From Bacteroidales bacterium (GTDB lineage: Bacteria > Bacteroidota > Bacteroidia > Bacteroidales > UBA932): a DNA stretch of 64,000 nucleotides. The stretch covers positions 6,818 to 70,817 of the forward strand of contig JAFUWW010000010.1 of assembly GCA_017471085.1 (NCBI GenBank). The letters run 5' to 3'. Shown here one piece after another: positions 27,582 through 36,033 of this stretch. Position 1 is the stretch's first letter. Every line of letters begins with the position of its first letter. Below the pieces are notes generated by a model, which was not told the DNA's origin, made no database searches, and was given only the letters and a program-made list of their open reading frames with translations. The translations under genes and the position numbers were made by a program.

Positions 27582-29516
27582 CTAGAACTGGAAGTAGATG
27601 AAACTCTGGAGGTCAGCCGTGATGAACTGGAAGAAGAACAGGACGATGAGGGCCACCACAACGGCCATCCAGAACAGCGGCAGGCGGGAGAAGGCGATGC
27701 GGTAGCGGCGTTTGAACCGCTCCGGCAGCCAGTGAACGATCATTCCCAGCACAAACAGGATCAGCACCGCGCGGTGTTCCCAGGCCATGGCGGGCACCAG
27801 CGACAGGTCCCAGGCCGATCCAATCTGGTTCACCATGTTCTTGGCGGTATTCCAGGCCTCTTCGTTGGCGAGGGCAGGATCCAGGTTGGAGCCGCTACGG
27901 AAGAACAGGCGGGTAAAGGTGATGAACACGAAGGTCTGGAAAATGTCCCAGGCGTTGGAAATCCACCTGGCCGATGCAGAAGGCAGCTTTGCGGGAATCA
28001 CGGCTCCCTTTGCCGACAATGCAGGCGCTTTGACAACGGCATCTTTGCCGAGGACGGCCCATCGGTACAGGTATTTCACGAAAGTGCCCGTCCAGATAAT
28101 CAGCAGCCATACCGTAAACATGTTCCATACGGGAGCATGCGTCCATCGCACCAGCAAGGCGCTCAGTGACATGAAGAAACTGATTATAAGCAGCTTGACA
28201 AGCATGGACTGCTTGGTCCAGATCTTATAGATCACCATGCCGATGCCGTTGAGACCGCCCCAGATCATGAAATTCCAGCTGGCACCGTGCCACAGGCCGC
28301 CCAGCAGCATGGTGTTCATGGAATTGATGTTGGTGGTGATGAGTTTCCGCTTTTCCGGCCTCAGCCAGGCCCAAAGGCCGATGCCGCCGGCGAGCACGGC
28401 CACCCCGAAAGCCACCCACCAGCTGCCGCTGAGGAAAGAGCCGAACACCGCGACCGCCGCAATGATGATGAACGTGGCGGGCGTCGCATTCCTGTTGCCG
28501 CCCAGCGGGATGTAAAGGTAGTCCCTGAGCCAGCGCGACAGGGTCATGTGCCAGCGGCGCCAGAACTGCTGGGTATTGAGCGCCTTATAAGGCGAATCGA
28601 AGTTCTTGGGCAGGTAGAATCCCATGAGCATGGCCACGCCGGTGGCGATGTCCGTGTAGCCGGAGAAATCGGCATAGACCTGGAGGGAATAGCAGAACAG
28701 GGCGGAGAGATTCTCGAAACCGCTGTACATCAAAGGGTTCTCGAACACCCGGTCGCAGAAATTCACCGCCAGGTAATCGCTGAGCACCAGTTTCTTCACC
28801 ATACCGTTCATGATCCAGAAAATGGCGATTCCGAACCAGCGCCGCGACAGGTTGTAGGGCTTGTGCAGCTGCCGGATGAACTCGGACGCCCGCACGATGG
28901 GCCCCGCCACCAGCTGGGGGAAGAACGAGAGGTAGAATCCGAAGTCGAGGAAGTTCTTCACCGGGGCAATCTTCCGCCGCTTCACGTCCACCACATAGCT
29001 CACCGCCTGGAAGGTGAAGAAGGAGATGCCCACCGGCAGGATGATGGCATCGACCCGGAAAATATCGGCCCCCATGAGGGAATTCAGCAGTTCTCCCAGC
29101 ACGTCGTGCACCTCGATGGACAGGCCGAAGAGGTTGTTCACGAAGTCCGTGAGGAAGTAGGCGTATTTGAAATAGGCCAGGATGCCCAGGTCCACCACCA
29201 CGCTCACCGCCGTGAGCGCCTTCCTCCATCCTTCTTTTTTAAGCCGATGCAAGCCTTTGGCGGCGAAGAAGTTATAGATGATGACAAACAGCAGCAGTGC
29301 CAGGAAAACGCCGCTGGTCTTGTAGTAGAAGAACAGCGAGACGGCGAACAGGTAGCCGTTGCGCAGGAGCACTTTGCTGTGGAACAGCGAGAAAACGGCG
29401 AATACCAGCGCGAAGAACGCCCAGAAATAGAACTGGGTGAACAGCAGCGGATGGGCCTGGTCGAAGGAGAAGAGGCTGATGAAGAAATCCTGTATGATGT
29501 TCCACAGCTCCGTCAT
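27582..29516 (-). CDS. MBOAT family O-acyltransferase (AlgI/DltB/PatA-like)
   Basis: 644 residues, about 12 hydrophobic segments. MBOAT marks: ILPVGISFFTFQAVSYVVDV, FFPQLVAGPIVRASEF, CYSLQVYADFSGYTDIA, FWRRWHMTLSRWLRDYLYIPLGGNR and the catalytic histidine in LLGGLWHGASWNF. Such proteins carry acetyl or other acyl groups across the inner membrane for transfer to a glycan by an SGNH partner. Two SGNH-hydrolase genes directly upstream, each overlapping the next by four bases, supply that partner. The acceptor could be peptidoglycan, LPS or exopolysaccharide. Confidence 0.9.
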   Translation of the reverse strand: MTELWNIIQDFFISLFSFDQAHPLLFTQFYFWAFFALVFAVFSLFHSKVLLRNGYLFAVSLFFYYKTSGVFLALLLFVIIYNFFAAKGLHRLKKEGWRKALTAVSVVVDLGILAYFKYAYFLTDFVNNLFGLSIEVHDVLGELLNSLMGADIFRVDAIILPVGISFFTFQAVSYVVDVKRRKIAPVKNFLDFGFYLSFFPQLVAGPIVRASEFIRQLHKPYNLSRRWFGIAIFWIMNGMVKKLVLSDYLAVNFCDRVFENPLMYSGFENLSALFCYSLQVYADFSGYTDIATGVAMLMGFYLPKNFDSPYKALNTQQFWRRWHMTLSRWLRDYLYIPLGGNRNATPATFIIIAAVAVFGSFLSGSWWVAFGVAVLAGGIGLWAWLRPEKRKLITTNINSMNTMLLGGLWHGASWNFMIWGGLNGIGMVIYKIWTKQSMLVKLLIISFFMSLSALLVRWTHAPVWNMFTVWLLIIWTGTFVKYLYRWAVLGKDAVVKAPALSAKGAVIPAKLPSASARWISNAWDIFQTFVFITFTRLFFRSGSNLDPALANEEAWNTAKNMVNQIGSAWDLSLVPAMAWEHRAVLILFVLGMIVHWLPERFKRRYRIAFSRLPLFWMAVVVALIVLFFFQFITADLQSFIYFQF

Positions 29517-30703
29517 CTTTCCTTATGGTAAGCTTCCATGATGGCCTCGAACAGGAGGTCTCCCAGCAGGCGGTATCCGTCCGTGGTGAAATGGATCTTG
29601 TCGCTCTGGGCCAGCCCGGCGGTCTGCCAGTCGGACATGGAACCCGTTCCGCCCATGATGCCGAACAGGTCCCAGAAAACGCCCTTGTACTCTTTTGCCA
29701 GGTCTTCGAAGGCACGCTCCGCCTCTGCCGTGTAGGGGTTGATGGAACGGCGGCGCCAGCTGTCGTTGATTCCGGTGAAGAGGATGGCGCAATGCGGATT
29801 CACCCGCCGCACCATGCCGATCAGCTTCCGGTAGTTGGCCTTGAACCGCACCGGGTCGAAATCGCCCTGGATGTCGTTGATGCCTATCGAGAACAGCACC
29901 AGGTCCGGATGCACCCGCCTCAGGTCCTGTTCCCAGTCGTCGCACTTGAGCCAGGAACCCGTGGCGGCGCCGTTCACGCCGGCTTCCACCATGGTGAAGC
30001 CGTATCCCGGCTTGTCCAGATAGAGGCCTTTCAGCGTGTATCGGCCCGGAGTGCCGGTAAAGCCCAGCTGCACCCAGTCGGTGTAATAGGGCAGGTCGAA
30101 GTGGGTGTAGCCGCCGCCGGTGATGCCCCGCACGGTGTCGCGGCCCTGGAGCAGCAGCACAGGCTCCATGGAACCGTAGCCCATGACGTCCACCCGGTTG
30201 AAGGTGTAGCGGGGCTGGTGCATGTGCGCCTCCCTGGGCAGCAGGTCGATGGCGACGGTGGCCGTGGTATCGTGGGCCGTGACCGCCATGCCGGTGAGCC
30301 CCATCACGCACTCCGGTTTCAGGCAGTTGGAGTTCTCCCAGTTGCCCGTATAGGACGATGAATAGCTGACGGGGGTGTTGGTTCCGGCGGCGGAAAAGGG
30401 GAAAACCAGCCCCCGGCCGCCGTCCATGCCGTATCGCATGGCCAGGAAGTTGCTGCGGAGCCGGTCTGTCCACGTGCCGGCCTGCACATGGGAGCCGCCC
30501 ACGTGGAGGACGCGCACGTCGCCCCGGCCGGTGAGGACCAGCGTGTCCAGTTTTCTCAGGAACAGGCGGAAATCGGCCGATTCCCCTCCGGGATACTGCA
30601 GCGAGTTCTTCTCCGTGCGGATGAACGGATAACGGGGCAGGCGGCGGGCCTCCAGGGAGGCCGTCGAGAGCAGCAGCAAAACGATGGGAATCAGTCGCTT
30701 CAT
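29513..30703 (-). CDS. SGNH/GDSL hydrolase, probable O-acetyltransferase/esterase 1
   Basis: 396 residues with a signal peptide (MKRLIPIVLLLLSTASLEA). Block I is degenerate at VLHVGGSHVQAGTW, where the GDS position reads GGSH with the serine kept; block III is the SIGINDIQGDFD segment (G-x-N-D) and block V is DKIHFTTDGY (D-x-x-H). Residues 130-260 insert a carbohydrate-binding-like beta domain as in PatB/AlgX-type proteins. It is periplasmic. It overlaps both the upstream SGNH gene and the MBOAT gene by four bases (ATGA), so the trio is tightly coupled. The start is set at the signal peptide. Confidence 0.8.
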   Translation of the reverse strand: MKRLIPIVLLLLSTASLEARRLPRYPFIRTEKNSLQYPGGESADFRLFLRKLDTLVLTGRGDVRVLHVGGSHVQAGTWTDRLRSNFLAMRYGMDGGRGLVFPFSAAGTNTPVSYSSSYTGNWENSNCLKPECVMGLTGMAVTAHDTTATVAIDLLPREAHMHQPRYTFNRVDVMGYGSMEPVLLLQGRDTVRGITGGGYTHFDLPYYTDWVQLGFTGTPGRYTLKGLYLDKPGYGFTMVEAGVNGAATGSWLKCDDWEQDLRRVHPDLVLFSIGINDIQGDFDPVRFKANYRKLIGMVRRVNPHCAILFTGINDSWRRRSINPYTAEAERAFEDLAKEYKGVFWDLFGIMGGTGSMSDWQTAGLAQSDKIHFTTDGYRLLGDLLFEAIMEAYHKER

Positions 30704-32133
30704 CGGCCCATTACCTCTTGCACCCGGTCTCCGGGAAAGGTTTTCCGAAGCTGGTAGAAATCGTAGTAAGTAAGGAAGGAGCGGGACAGGGCCTCGCCCA
30801 CTTTCTGGGCGCCTGCGGGGGTGAAATGGATATAGTCCGGACCCGCATAGGCCGGGCGGTGCTTCACCCACTGCCCCATGGAGTTCTCGCCGCCCATCAT
30901 GCGGTAGAGGTCCCAGTAGGCGGCGTTGTTGCGGAGGGCGGTGGCTTTGAGCGAATCCACCATTTCCGGCAGCCGCGGCCAGGTGACGATGCGTCCGTTC
31001 ACGCTTTTGCCCATATCCGACGGGCCGATGAACAGGATCCGGGCCTCGGGGGCGACCTCGTGGAAATACTGGATCTGTTTGGCAATCTGTTCCTGATACT
31101 GGGCGATCACCTTGGTGGAACGGGCCACGGGCATGTAATTGCCGCCGAACTGCAGGATGATCATCTGCGTATTGTCCATGGCGAAACTCTCCTGCATCAG
31201 CGGCTTGGAAATCCGGGTGAAAATGGTGCCGGAACAGCCTCGGAGCGGGATATTGTCTACGCTTACGCCGGCGTCTCCGTCGGCCGCGACACCGTAGATT
31301 TCCGCATTGCCCTTAAAGGTGAGGGTCGCTTTCTGCACGGGCCGGGAGAATTTCCACGTAACCAGGGTGGTGCCGCTTTCGGCATCCCGCACCACGGCTT
31401 CCGGTTTCAGCGTATCGGATACGGCCTTTGCGGAGAAATCCTTTGATGCACGCCCGTACAGCACGGAAACCCGCGAGAAGGTCTGGGTGTTTTCCTTGGC
31501 GGTTTTCTGGCGGGAGACCCGGAGCGAAAGGGTTCCGCCGCCGGAAAGCTGCACCACCTGGGCCATCACCCCGTAGCGGTTGTGGCCGGCGCGCACCGTG
31601 GTGGAATCGCCGTACATCGTATAATGCACGAATCCGCCGGAGGCCGATTTGCCGATGGTGCCGGAAGGGACGTTCGACAGGGCGGGGAACATGCCCGTAC
31701 CCAGGCCGCCGAAGCGCTCCTGCAGGGCCTGGCGCAGTTCGGAGGAAATGCGGTCCATCTCTATCTGCGAATCCCCATAATGGACGATACGGACCGGAAG
31801 CGCCTGTTTATCTGCGCTTTCCAGCTGTCGGAACACCGGGTCCAGGAAGTGGTAATCGTCGTTCGGGAGATAGATGCGGTCCGGGTTTTCGTAGAAGAAA
31901 GTCCGGTAATAGTTGAGCGTGTCGGATTCCATCCGGAAACGGCTTTCCACCGCCATCAGCACGGAGTCTACGTCCACTTTCTTTTCGCGGGCGTCCCGCA
32001 GGGCACCCTCGTAGGAGGCGAAACGGACGGTCAGCGGTCCCACGGGGATTCCGTCGGCCGGAAAAAACAACCAGCCAATCCCGAGGAGCGCAAAAACGCC
32101 GAAAAGAAATATGACAACCTGACGGGCCTTCAT
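30700..32133 (-). CDS. SGNH/GDSL hydrolase, probable O-acetyltransferase/esterase 2
   Basis: 477 residues with one N-terminal membrane segment (VVIFLFGVFALLGIGWLFF), so membrane anchored in the periplasm. Block I is VHYGDSQIEMD (GDS with the catalytic serine), the oxyanion block is LQFGGNYMP, and PDYIHFTPAGAQKVG gives Asp and His. A 180-residue beta-rich insert lies between the first and second blocks. It is the first gene of the SGNH-SGNH-MBOAT operon and has a textbook promoter. Two distinct SGNH partners may give transfer and removal activities, or act on different positions. Confidence 0.82.
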   Translation of the reverse strand: MKARQVVIFLFGVFALLGIGWLFFPADGIPVGPLTVRFASYEGALRDAREKKVDVDSVLMAVESRFRMESDTLNYYRTFFYENPDRIYLPNDDYHFLDPVFRQLESADKQALPVRIVHYGDSQIEMDRISSELRQALQERFGGLGTGMFPALSNVPSGTIGKSASGGFVHYTMYGDSTTVRAGHNRYGVMAQVVQLSGGGTLSLRVSRQKTAKENTQTFSRVSVLYGRASKDFSAKAVSDTLKPEAVVRDAESGTTLVTWKFSRPVQKATLTFKGNAEIYGVAADGDAGVSVDNIPLRGCSGTIFTRISKPLMQESFAMDNTQMIILQFGGNYMPVARSTKVIAQYQEQIAKQIQYFHEVAPEARILFIGPSDMGKSVNGRIVTWPRLPEMVDSLKATALRNNAAYWDLYRMMGGENSMGQWVKHRPAYAGPDYIHFTPAGAQKVGEALSRSFLTYYDFYQLRKTFPGDRVQEVMGR

Positions 32134-32143
32134 ACAAAGTTTG

Positions 32144-32174
32144 CAAAGATACGGAAAATCCGCCGCTTCGGCAA
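32144..32174 (-). promoter_or_regulatory. Promoter of the SGNH-SGNH-MBOAT operon
   Basis: On the minus strand TTG (32172-32174) and TATCTTTG (32144-32151) are 20 bases apart; ATG 32133 follows after ten bases. Confidence 0.75.
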
Positions 32175-32184
32175 TACCTTCCCT

Positions 32185-33396
32185 TTAGAGAAGAGGGCCG
32201 GCTATCCGAAGGATATTGCACCAGATTTTATAGGCGAGGGGCCGGCCGTCGATGTCTTCCAGCGTTACTTCGGTGCTGTTTTCAAGGGCCTGGAGAATCA
32301 TGGCCTTGATTTGTCCGGAAAGGGCTTCGTCATAGAAATAGGCATTCACTTCGTGGTTGAACAGCATGGCCCGGCCGTCCATGTTGACAGATCCCACGCT
32401 GGACAGATAATCGTCACAGACAAATACTTTGCTGTGGTCGAAGATTCCGTTCGACTCATAAATCTTGACGCCGCCCCGCACGAGGCCTCTGTAATAAGAC
32501 TGGTTGATGGGGGCCATGATGGCTTCGTCCAGCGTCTTGGGATTCGGAAGCACCAGCCGGACGTCAACCCCGCGGGCGGCCGCCCTCCGCAGAGCCTCCC
32601 GCAGTTTCGCCGGCGGGGAGAAGTAGGGCGTTTTGGCGTAAAAATAGCTTTGGGCGTGGTCCAGGGCCCAGATATAGGCCTGCATGTTCCAATGGTGCCA
32701 ATACGGTTTGTCGGCCACGAGCTGGATGGTGACCCCATCCTCGAACGGCGGTGCGGGGGGATTGACGGAGAAGAGCTGTCCGCCGGTTATTCTCCACATT
32801 TTGACGAAGATTCCTTCCATGGAGGAGACGGCCGGCCCCTGGATGCGGAGGTGCGTATCGTTCCATTCGTAGAAATACTGCCGGGCGATGTTCATGCCGC
32901 CCATGTAGCCGGTCTTCCCGTCTATCGTGACGATTTTCTGGTGATTCCGCGGATTCAGGGGGAACAGCGGATAGTGCTGGATTTCGACGCCGGCCAGTTT
33001 CAGGTTGTCGAAATAAGACCGCCGCTTGGTGAACTGCATCAAGTCTTCCACGATATACCGCACATCCAGTTTTTCCAGCCCCTTCAGGGCAAGGCCGATG
33101 CGGACATAGTCGCTTTCCGGATGGCGCCGGAAGGCAAAATACTCCATGTTTATGCTCTGACGGGCGTTCAGGATGTCCGTGGTCAGGCTGTACAGGTATT
33201 GTTCTCCGTTGGTAATCAGTTCCACGTGGTTGCCCAGGGTGGGAATCTGAAACCGCGACACGGCCAGCATTTCCGCGAGCGGACGGTAGGCCGGGCGGAT
33301 CGCCTCCATGACAGGCGCAGGAATAGTATCCTGTGCCCGCAGCAGGCTGGCCGAGAGCAGGATTCCGGTCAGCAGTATGCTGAATCTGGACGCCAT
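32185..33396 (-). CDS. Secreted phospholipase D / cardiolipin synthase-like protein
   Basis: 403 residues with a signal peptide (MASRFSILLTGILLSASLLRAQ). Two HKD motifs: HQKIVTID in the first half and HSKVFVCD in the second, each followed by the usual GSVN/GGMN segment (GYMGGMNI, SSVGSVNMD). This is the arrangement of cardiolipin synthases (ClsA/B type) but without the two N-terminal membrane helices; a secreted form is common in Bacteroidales. It may synthesise or remodel cardiolipin on the outer face of the membrane, or act as a phospholipase. It starts one base after the rsmA stop, probably in one transcript. Confidence 0.82.
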   Translation of the reverse strand: MASRFSILLTGILLSASLLRAQDTIPAPVMEAIRPAYRPLAEMLAVSRFQIPTLGNHVELITNGEQYLYSLTTDILNARQSINMEYFAFRRHPESDYVRIGLALKGLEKLDVRYIVEDLMQFTKRRSYFDNLKLAGVEIQHYPLFPLNPRNHQKIVTIDGKTGYMGGMNIARQYFYEWNDTHLRIQGPAVSSMEGIFVKMWRITGGQLFSVNPPAPPFEDGVTIQLVADKPYWHHWNMQAYIWALDHAQSYFYAKTPYFSPPAKLREALRRAAARGVDVRLVLPNPKTLDEAIMAPINQSYYRGLVRGGVKIYESNGIFDHSKVFVCDDYLSSVGSVNMDGRAMLFNHEVNAYFYDEALSGQIKAMILQALENSTEVTLEDIDGRPLAYKIWCNILRIAGPLL

Positions 33397-33397
33397 G

Positions 33398-34267
33398 CTA
33401 TGCAAGGAGATTGGTGAGGTCGGCGAATTCTTCCACGGACAGTTTTTCCGGTCTTTCCGAGAAAACCGGCCTGGCCAGGAAGGCGACGAGCTGTTCTTCG
33501 TCCCATCCTTCCCTTTCCGCCTTGGCCTTTGCCAGCGGCTTCAAGGGGTTCCGCATCATCTTCCGGCGCTGGCCAAAAGCCGTTTTCACCACCGTCTTGA
33601 AGAGGACCTCGTCGCAGCCTAAGGACGTGCGCCCGTTCCGCTTGAGGCGAATCACCGCGCTCTCCACCTTGGGCGGGGGGACAAAGCAGCCGGAACCCAC
33701 GGTGAACAAGTATTCAATGTCGTACCAGGCCTGCAGCAGCACGGACAGGATGCCGTACGTCTTGCTGCCGGGTTTTTCCGCAATGCGCTCCGCCACTTCC
33801 TTCTGCACCATGCCCACCACTTCGGGAATCCGGTCCTTGTGGTCCAGCACCTTGAAAAAAATCTGGGACGATATGTTATAGGGGAAATTGCCGATGACGG
33901 CAAAGCTTTCCGGGAAAATCTTTTCCAGCTTCAGCGTGAGAAAATCGGCCTCCATCAGCCGTCCCTGCATCCCCGAGAAATGCGTGAGCAGGTACTCCAC
34001 GCTCTCGGAATCAATCTCCACCAGCTTCAGGTCGATATCGGCCCGCTCCAGCAGATATTGCGTAAGAACGCCCATCCCGGGCCCGACCTCCAAGACAGGG
34101 AAGGGATGCCCGGTCGTGGCCGGGCATGACGTAGGCCCGTCATCGCCGGCTCCTGCGTCATTGCCGGCTTGACCGGCAATCTGTAAGGCGTCCACAATGG
34201 CTCGGGCCACTTTCTGGTCCGTGAGAAAATGCTGCCCGAGGGCTTTTTTTGCTCGTACTTCTGTCAT
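33398..34267 (-). CDS. rsmA: 16S rRNA dimethyladenosine transferase RsmA (KsgA) with in-frame repeat insertion
   Basis: 289 residues against about 265 for relatives. KKALGQHFLTDQKVA starts the protein, LEVGPGMGVLT is the SAM-binding motif I, and IGNFPYNISSQIFF is the NLPY-type catalytic motif; it dimethylates the two adjacent adenines near the 3' end of 16S rRNA. Between VDAL and LEVGPG about 25 extra residues appear (rich in Gly, Ala, Asp, Pro), encoded by a palindromic repeat pair at 34105-34181. The insertion lies in a surface loop before motif I, so the enzyme is likely still active. An in-frame TTG three codons upstream is possible, but ATG 34267 is preferred; the -7 element is only six bases away. 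Confidence 0.93.
   Translation of the reverse strand: MTEVRAKKALGQHFLTDQKVARAIVDALQIAGQAGNDAGAGDDGPTSCPATTGHPFPVLEVGPGMGVLTQYLLERADIDLKLVEIDSESVEYLLTHFSGMQGRLMEADFLTLKLEKIFPESFAVIGNFPYNISSQIFFKVLDHKDRIPEVVGMVQKEVAERIAEKPGSKTYGILSVLLQAWYDIEYLFTVGSGCFVPPPKVESAVIRLKRNGRTSLGCDEVLFKTVVKTAFGQRRKMMRNPLKPLAKAKAEREGWDEEQLVAFLARPVFSERPEKLSVEEFADLTNLLA
34105..34181. repeat. GTCAT/ATC palindromic repeat pair inside rsmA
   Basis: A 26-base palindrome at 34105-34130 (begins GATGCCCGGT, ends CCGGGCATGAC) and a 25-base one at 34157-34181 (begins GTCATTGCCGG, ends CCGGCAATC) in divergent orientation, with an 18-base partial copy starting GTCATCGCCGGC at 34139-34156 between them. Total 77 bases, read through in frame by rsmA. 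Confidence 0.85.
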
Positions 34268-34273
34268 AACACG

Positions 34274-34281
34274 CAAAGATA
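34274..34281 (-). promoter_or_regulatory. rsmA promoter -7 element TATCTTTG
   Basis: Perfect match on the minus strand, six bases before ATG 34267; a nearly leaderless mRNA is predicted, probably also covering the phospholipase D gene. Confidence 0.55.
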
Positions 34282-34401
34282 CGGTTTTTATTCCAAAAGA
34301 AAGCGATTATCCCGAAATACAGGCCATCCAGTCGGCCGGCGACCTGTGCCAGCCCTGCCATACGCCAATCGGTGGAGGCTAACCTCTTGTAAATGAGTGC
34401 A

Positions 34402-34449
34402 TTAATGGTAGTTCCTGTGCGTCGCCAGACACACAGGAACTACCGTTAA
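34402..34449. repeat. Long hairpin of the TTCCTGTG family (copy 1)
   Basis: Arms 34402-34423 and 34428-34449, 22 bases each, with one C-A mismatch and one T-G pair, and a 4-base loop GCCA. The inner part GTTCCTGTGCGTC/GACACACAGGAAC is shared with the hairpin at 56290-56317. It lies between the M28 gene end and the rsmA promoter and may also terminate M28 transcription, though no T run follows. Confidence 0.7.
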
Positions 34450-34485
34450 AGCGCTGAAAGCCAGATGGTTGAGCTCCACGATTCC

Positions 34486-35949
34486 TCAGTCCTTGTAAAG
34501 GCCTTCGCGGGAGAGCAGATGGTTCAGGTTGGCCAGGCCGTAGGCCGTAACCGCCTGGACCACGGCCGAGTGTTCCATGTAGGCGGGGATGAGTTTGTCG
34601 TACAGGTCGTCCTCGGTGTGCCAGATGTCCCGGTAGATGAAGTCGTAGCCGAAGATGTCGCTTTCGCGGAAGGAGATGGCCGGAATGCCGTTCATGGCAA
34701 AATAGGCATGGTCCGAGCCGCCGGCGCGCGTGGGACGCGGCTGCGCTTCTCCCTCCCGCTTGTTCACGGTGAAGGGAATCTCCGGATTGTAGTCCTTGAG
34801 CGGCTCGCAGGCTTTCACGAAATCGTCGTACATGGCCGGCGGAACCGTGATGGAAGTGGCCGCCAGGGGGCCTCCGTCGCGGTTGAAGTAATTGGAAATC
34901 TTGTTCCAGGGAATGGTCTTCTGCTCAACAAAGTACTTGGAGCCCAGCAGGCCGTACTCTTCTCCGGTCCAGATGCAGAACAGGATGGAGCGTTTGGGCT
35001 TGGCCCCGGCGGCAGCGAGCAGGCGCGCGGCTTCCATAGTCACGCATACACCTTGTCCGTCGTCCGTAGAGCCGGTGGCAATGTCGTAGGCGTCCAGGTG
35101 GCTTCCCATCATCACGTATTCGTCCGGGTACTGCGTGCCCTTGATCTTGGCCAGGATGTTGTGGTACTTCATGGGGCCCGGGAAGAAGTGGTTGCGGATG
35201 TCGAACTCCAGCTGGAAGTCCTGACGGTCCACGACCTTCTGCTTGATTATCTCGAACTGGTGCTCGTCCAGGAGGATGTCGCAAGCTGTGGGCAGGGTGT
35301 CCATGGTCAGGTCAAAGCACATGGCGCGGTTGTAGAGCACCTGCATCGGCATTTTGGCGGGGCGGATAAAGCCGGCCACGCCGGCATCCACCATCTGGCG
35401 GTACATCAGGATGGAACCCTCCTTGCCCTCTGCCAGCAGGGCGGTGCGGGTGCTGTCGGCCTTGGGACTGGCGTCGATGGCCAGTCCGCTGGTGGGGCCG
35501 GTCTCCAGCAGCACCCAGGAGCCTTTGAGCGCTCCCTTCACCCGGTCGAATTCCCGCTGGTTCTTGGGCTCCAGGTACACGCGGCCTTTCTGCGGACCGC
35601 AGGTGCCGGCCGTGTAGGCGGGCGTACCGAAGTGCAGCACCATACCGTCTTCCGAGAGCATCCGGCCGCTCCAGGGACCGCGGTCGAAGCCTATGCCGAT
35701 GGTAACCGCTTCCTGCACAGTTACTTCCAGACCCCAGGATCGGAACTGCTCCACCACCCAGTCTTCTGCGTGGTGCAGCATATGCGAACCCACGATGCGT
35801 CCGCCGATGTTGCGGGCGATGTACTGGGCGTGCTGCATGGTCCGGTTGTCGGTGCGGCCGAGCTCCAGTACGGTCTTGGTCACTTTGTCCTGGGCGGCGA
35901 GGCTCAGGGCCAGAAACAGGGCGATCAGGGAGAAGAGAGTCTTTTTCAT
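34486..35949 (-). CDS. Secreted M28 family metallopeptidase
   Basis: 487 residues; signal MKKTLFSLIALFLALSLAAQ. A PA (protease-associated) domain lies in the middle (residues about 130-230) and the M28 catalytic part follows: GSHLDAYDIATGSTDDGQG (first His and bridging Asp), TGEEYGLLGS (general-base Glu and Zn Glu), NRDGG (Zn Asp) and IWHTEDDLYD (last His). Residues YDIATGSTDDG match carboxypeptidase Q-like aminopeptidases. It probably trims peptides outside the inner membrane. ATG 35949 is taken instead of 35955 because it starts the Lys-Lys signal. Confidence 0.88.
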   Translation of the reverse strand: MKKTLFSLIALFLALSLAAQDKVTKTVLELGRTDNRTMQHAQYIARNIGGRIVGSHMLHHAEDWVVEQFRSWGLEVTVQEAVTIGIGFDRGPWSGRMLSEDGMVLHFGTPAYTAGTCGPQKGRVYLEPKNQREFDRVKGALKGSWVLLETGPTSGLAIDASPKADSTRTALLAEGKEGSILMYRQMVDAGVAGFIRPAKMPMQVLYNRAMCFDLTMDTLPTACDILLDEHQFEIIKQKVVDRQDFQLEFDIRNHFFPGPMKYHNILAKIKGTQYPDEYVMMGSHLDAYDIATGSTDDGQGVCVTMEAARLLAAAGAKPKRSILFCIWTGEEYGLLGSKYFVEQKTIPWNKISNYFNRDGGPLAATSITVPPAMYDDFVKACEPLKDYNPEIPFTVNKREGEAQPRPTRAGGSDHAYFAMNGIPAISFRESDIFGYDFIYRDIWHTEDDLYDKLIPAYMEHSAVVQAVTAYGLANLNHLLSREGLYKD

Positions 35950-35973
35950 ACACATAAACTGTTAAGCCGATGC

Positions 35974-35981
35974 CAAATATA
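35974..35981 (-). promoter_or_regulatory. M28 gene promoter -7 element TATATTTG
   Basis: TAnnTTTG match on the minus strand, 24 bases before ATG 35949. Confidence 0.55.
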
Positions 35982-36014
35982 AGAAGGATTCCCCCGCTTT
36001 CCAAAAAGAATTGC

Positions 36015-36022
36015 TACCTTTG
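36015..36022 (+). promoter_or_regulatory. EamA gene promoter -7 element TACCTTTG
   Basis: TAnnTTTG match, 11 bases before ATG 36034. Confidence 0.55.
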
Positions 36023-36033
36023 CGCCCGAAATT

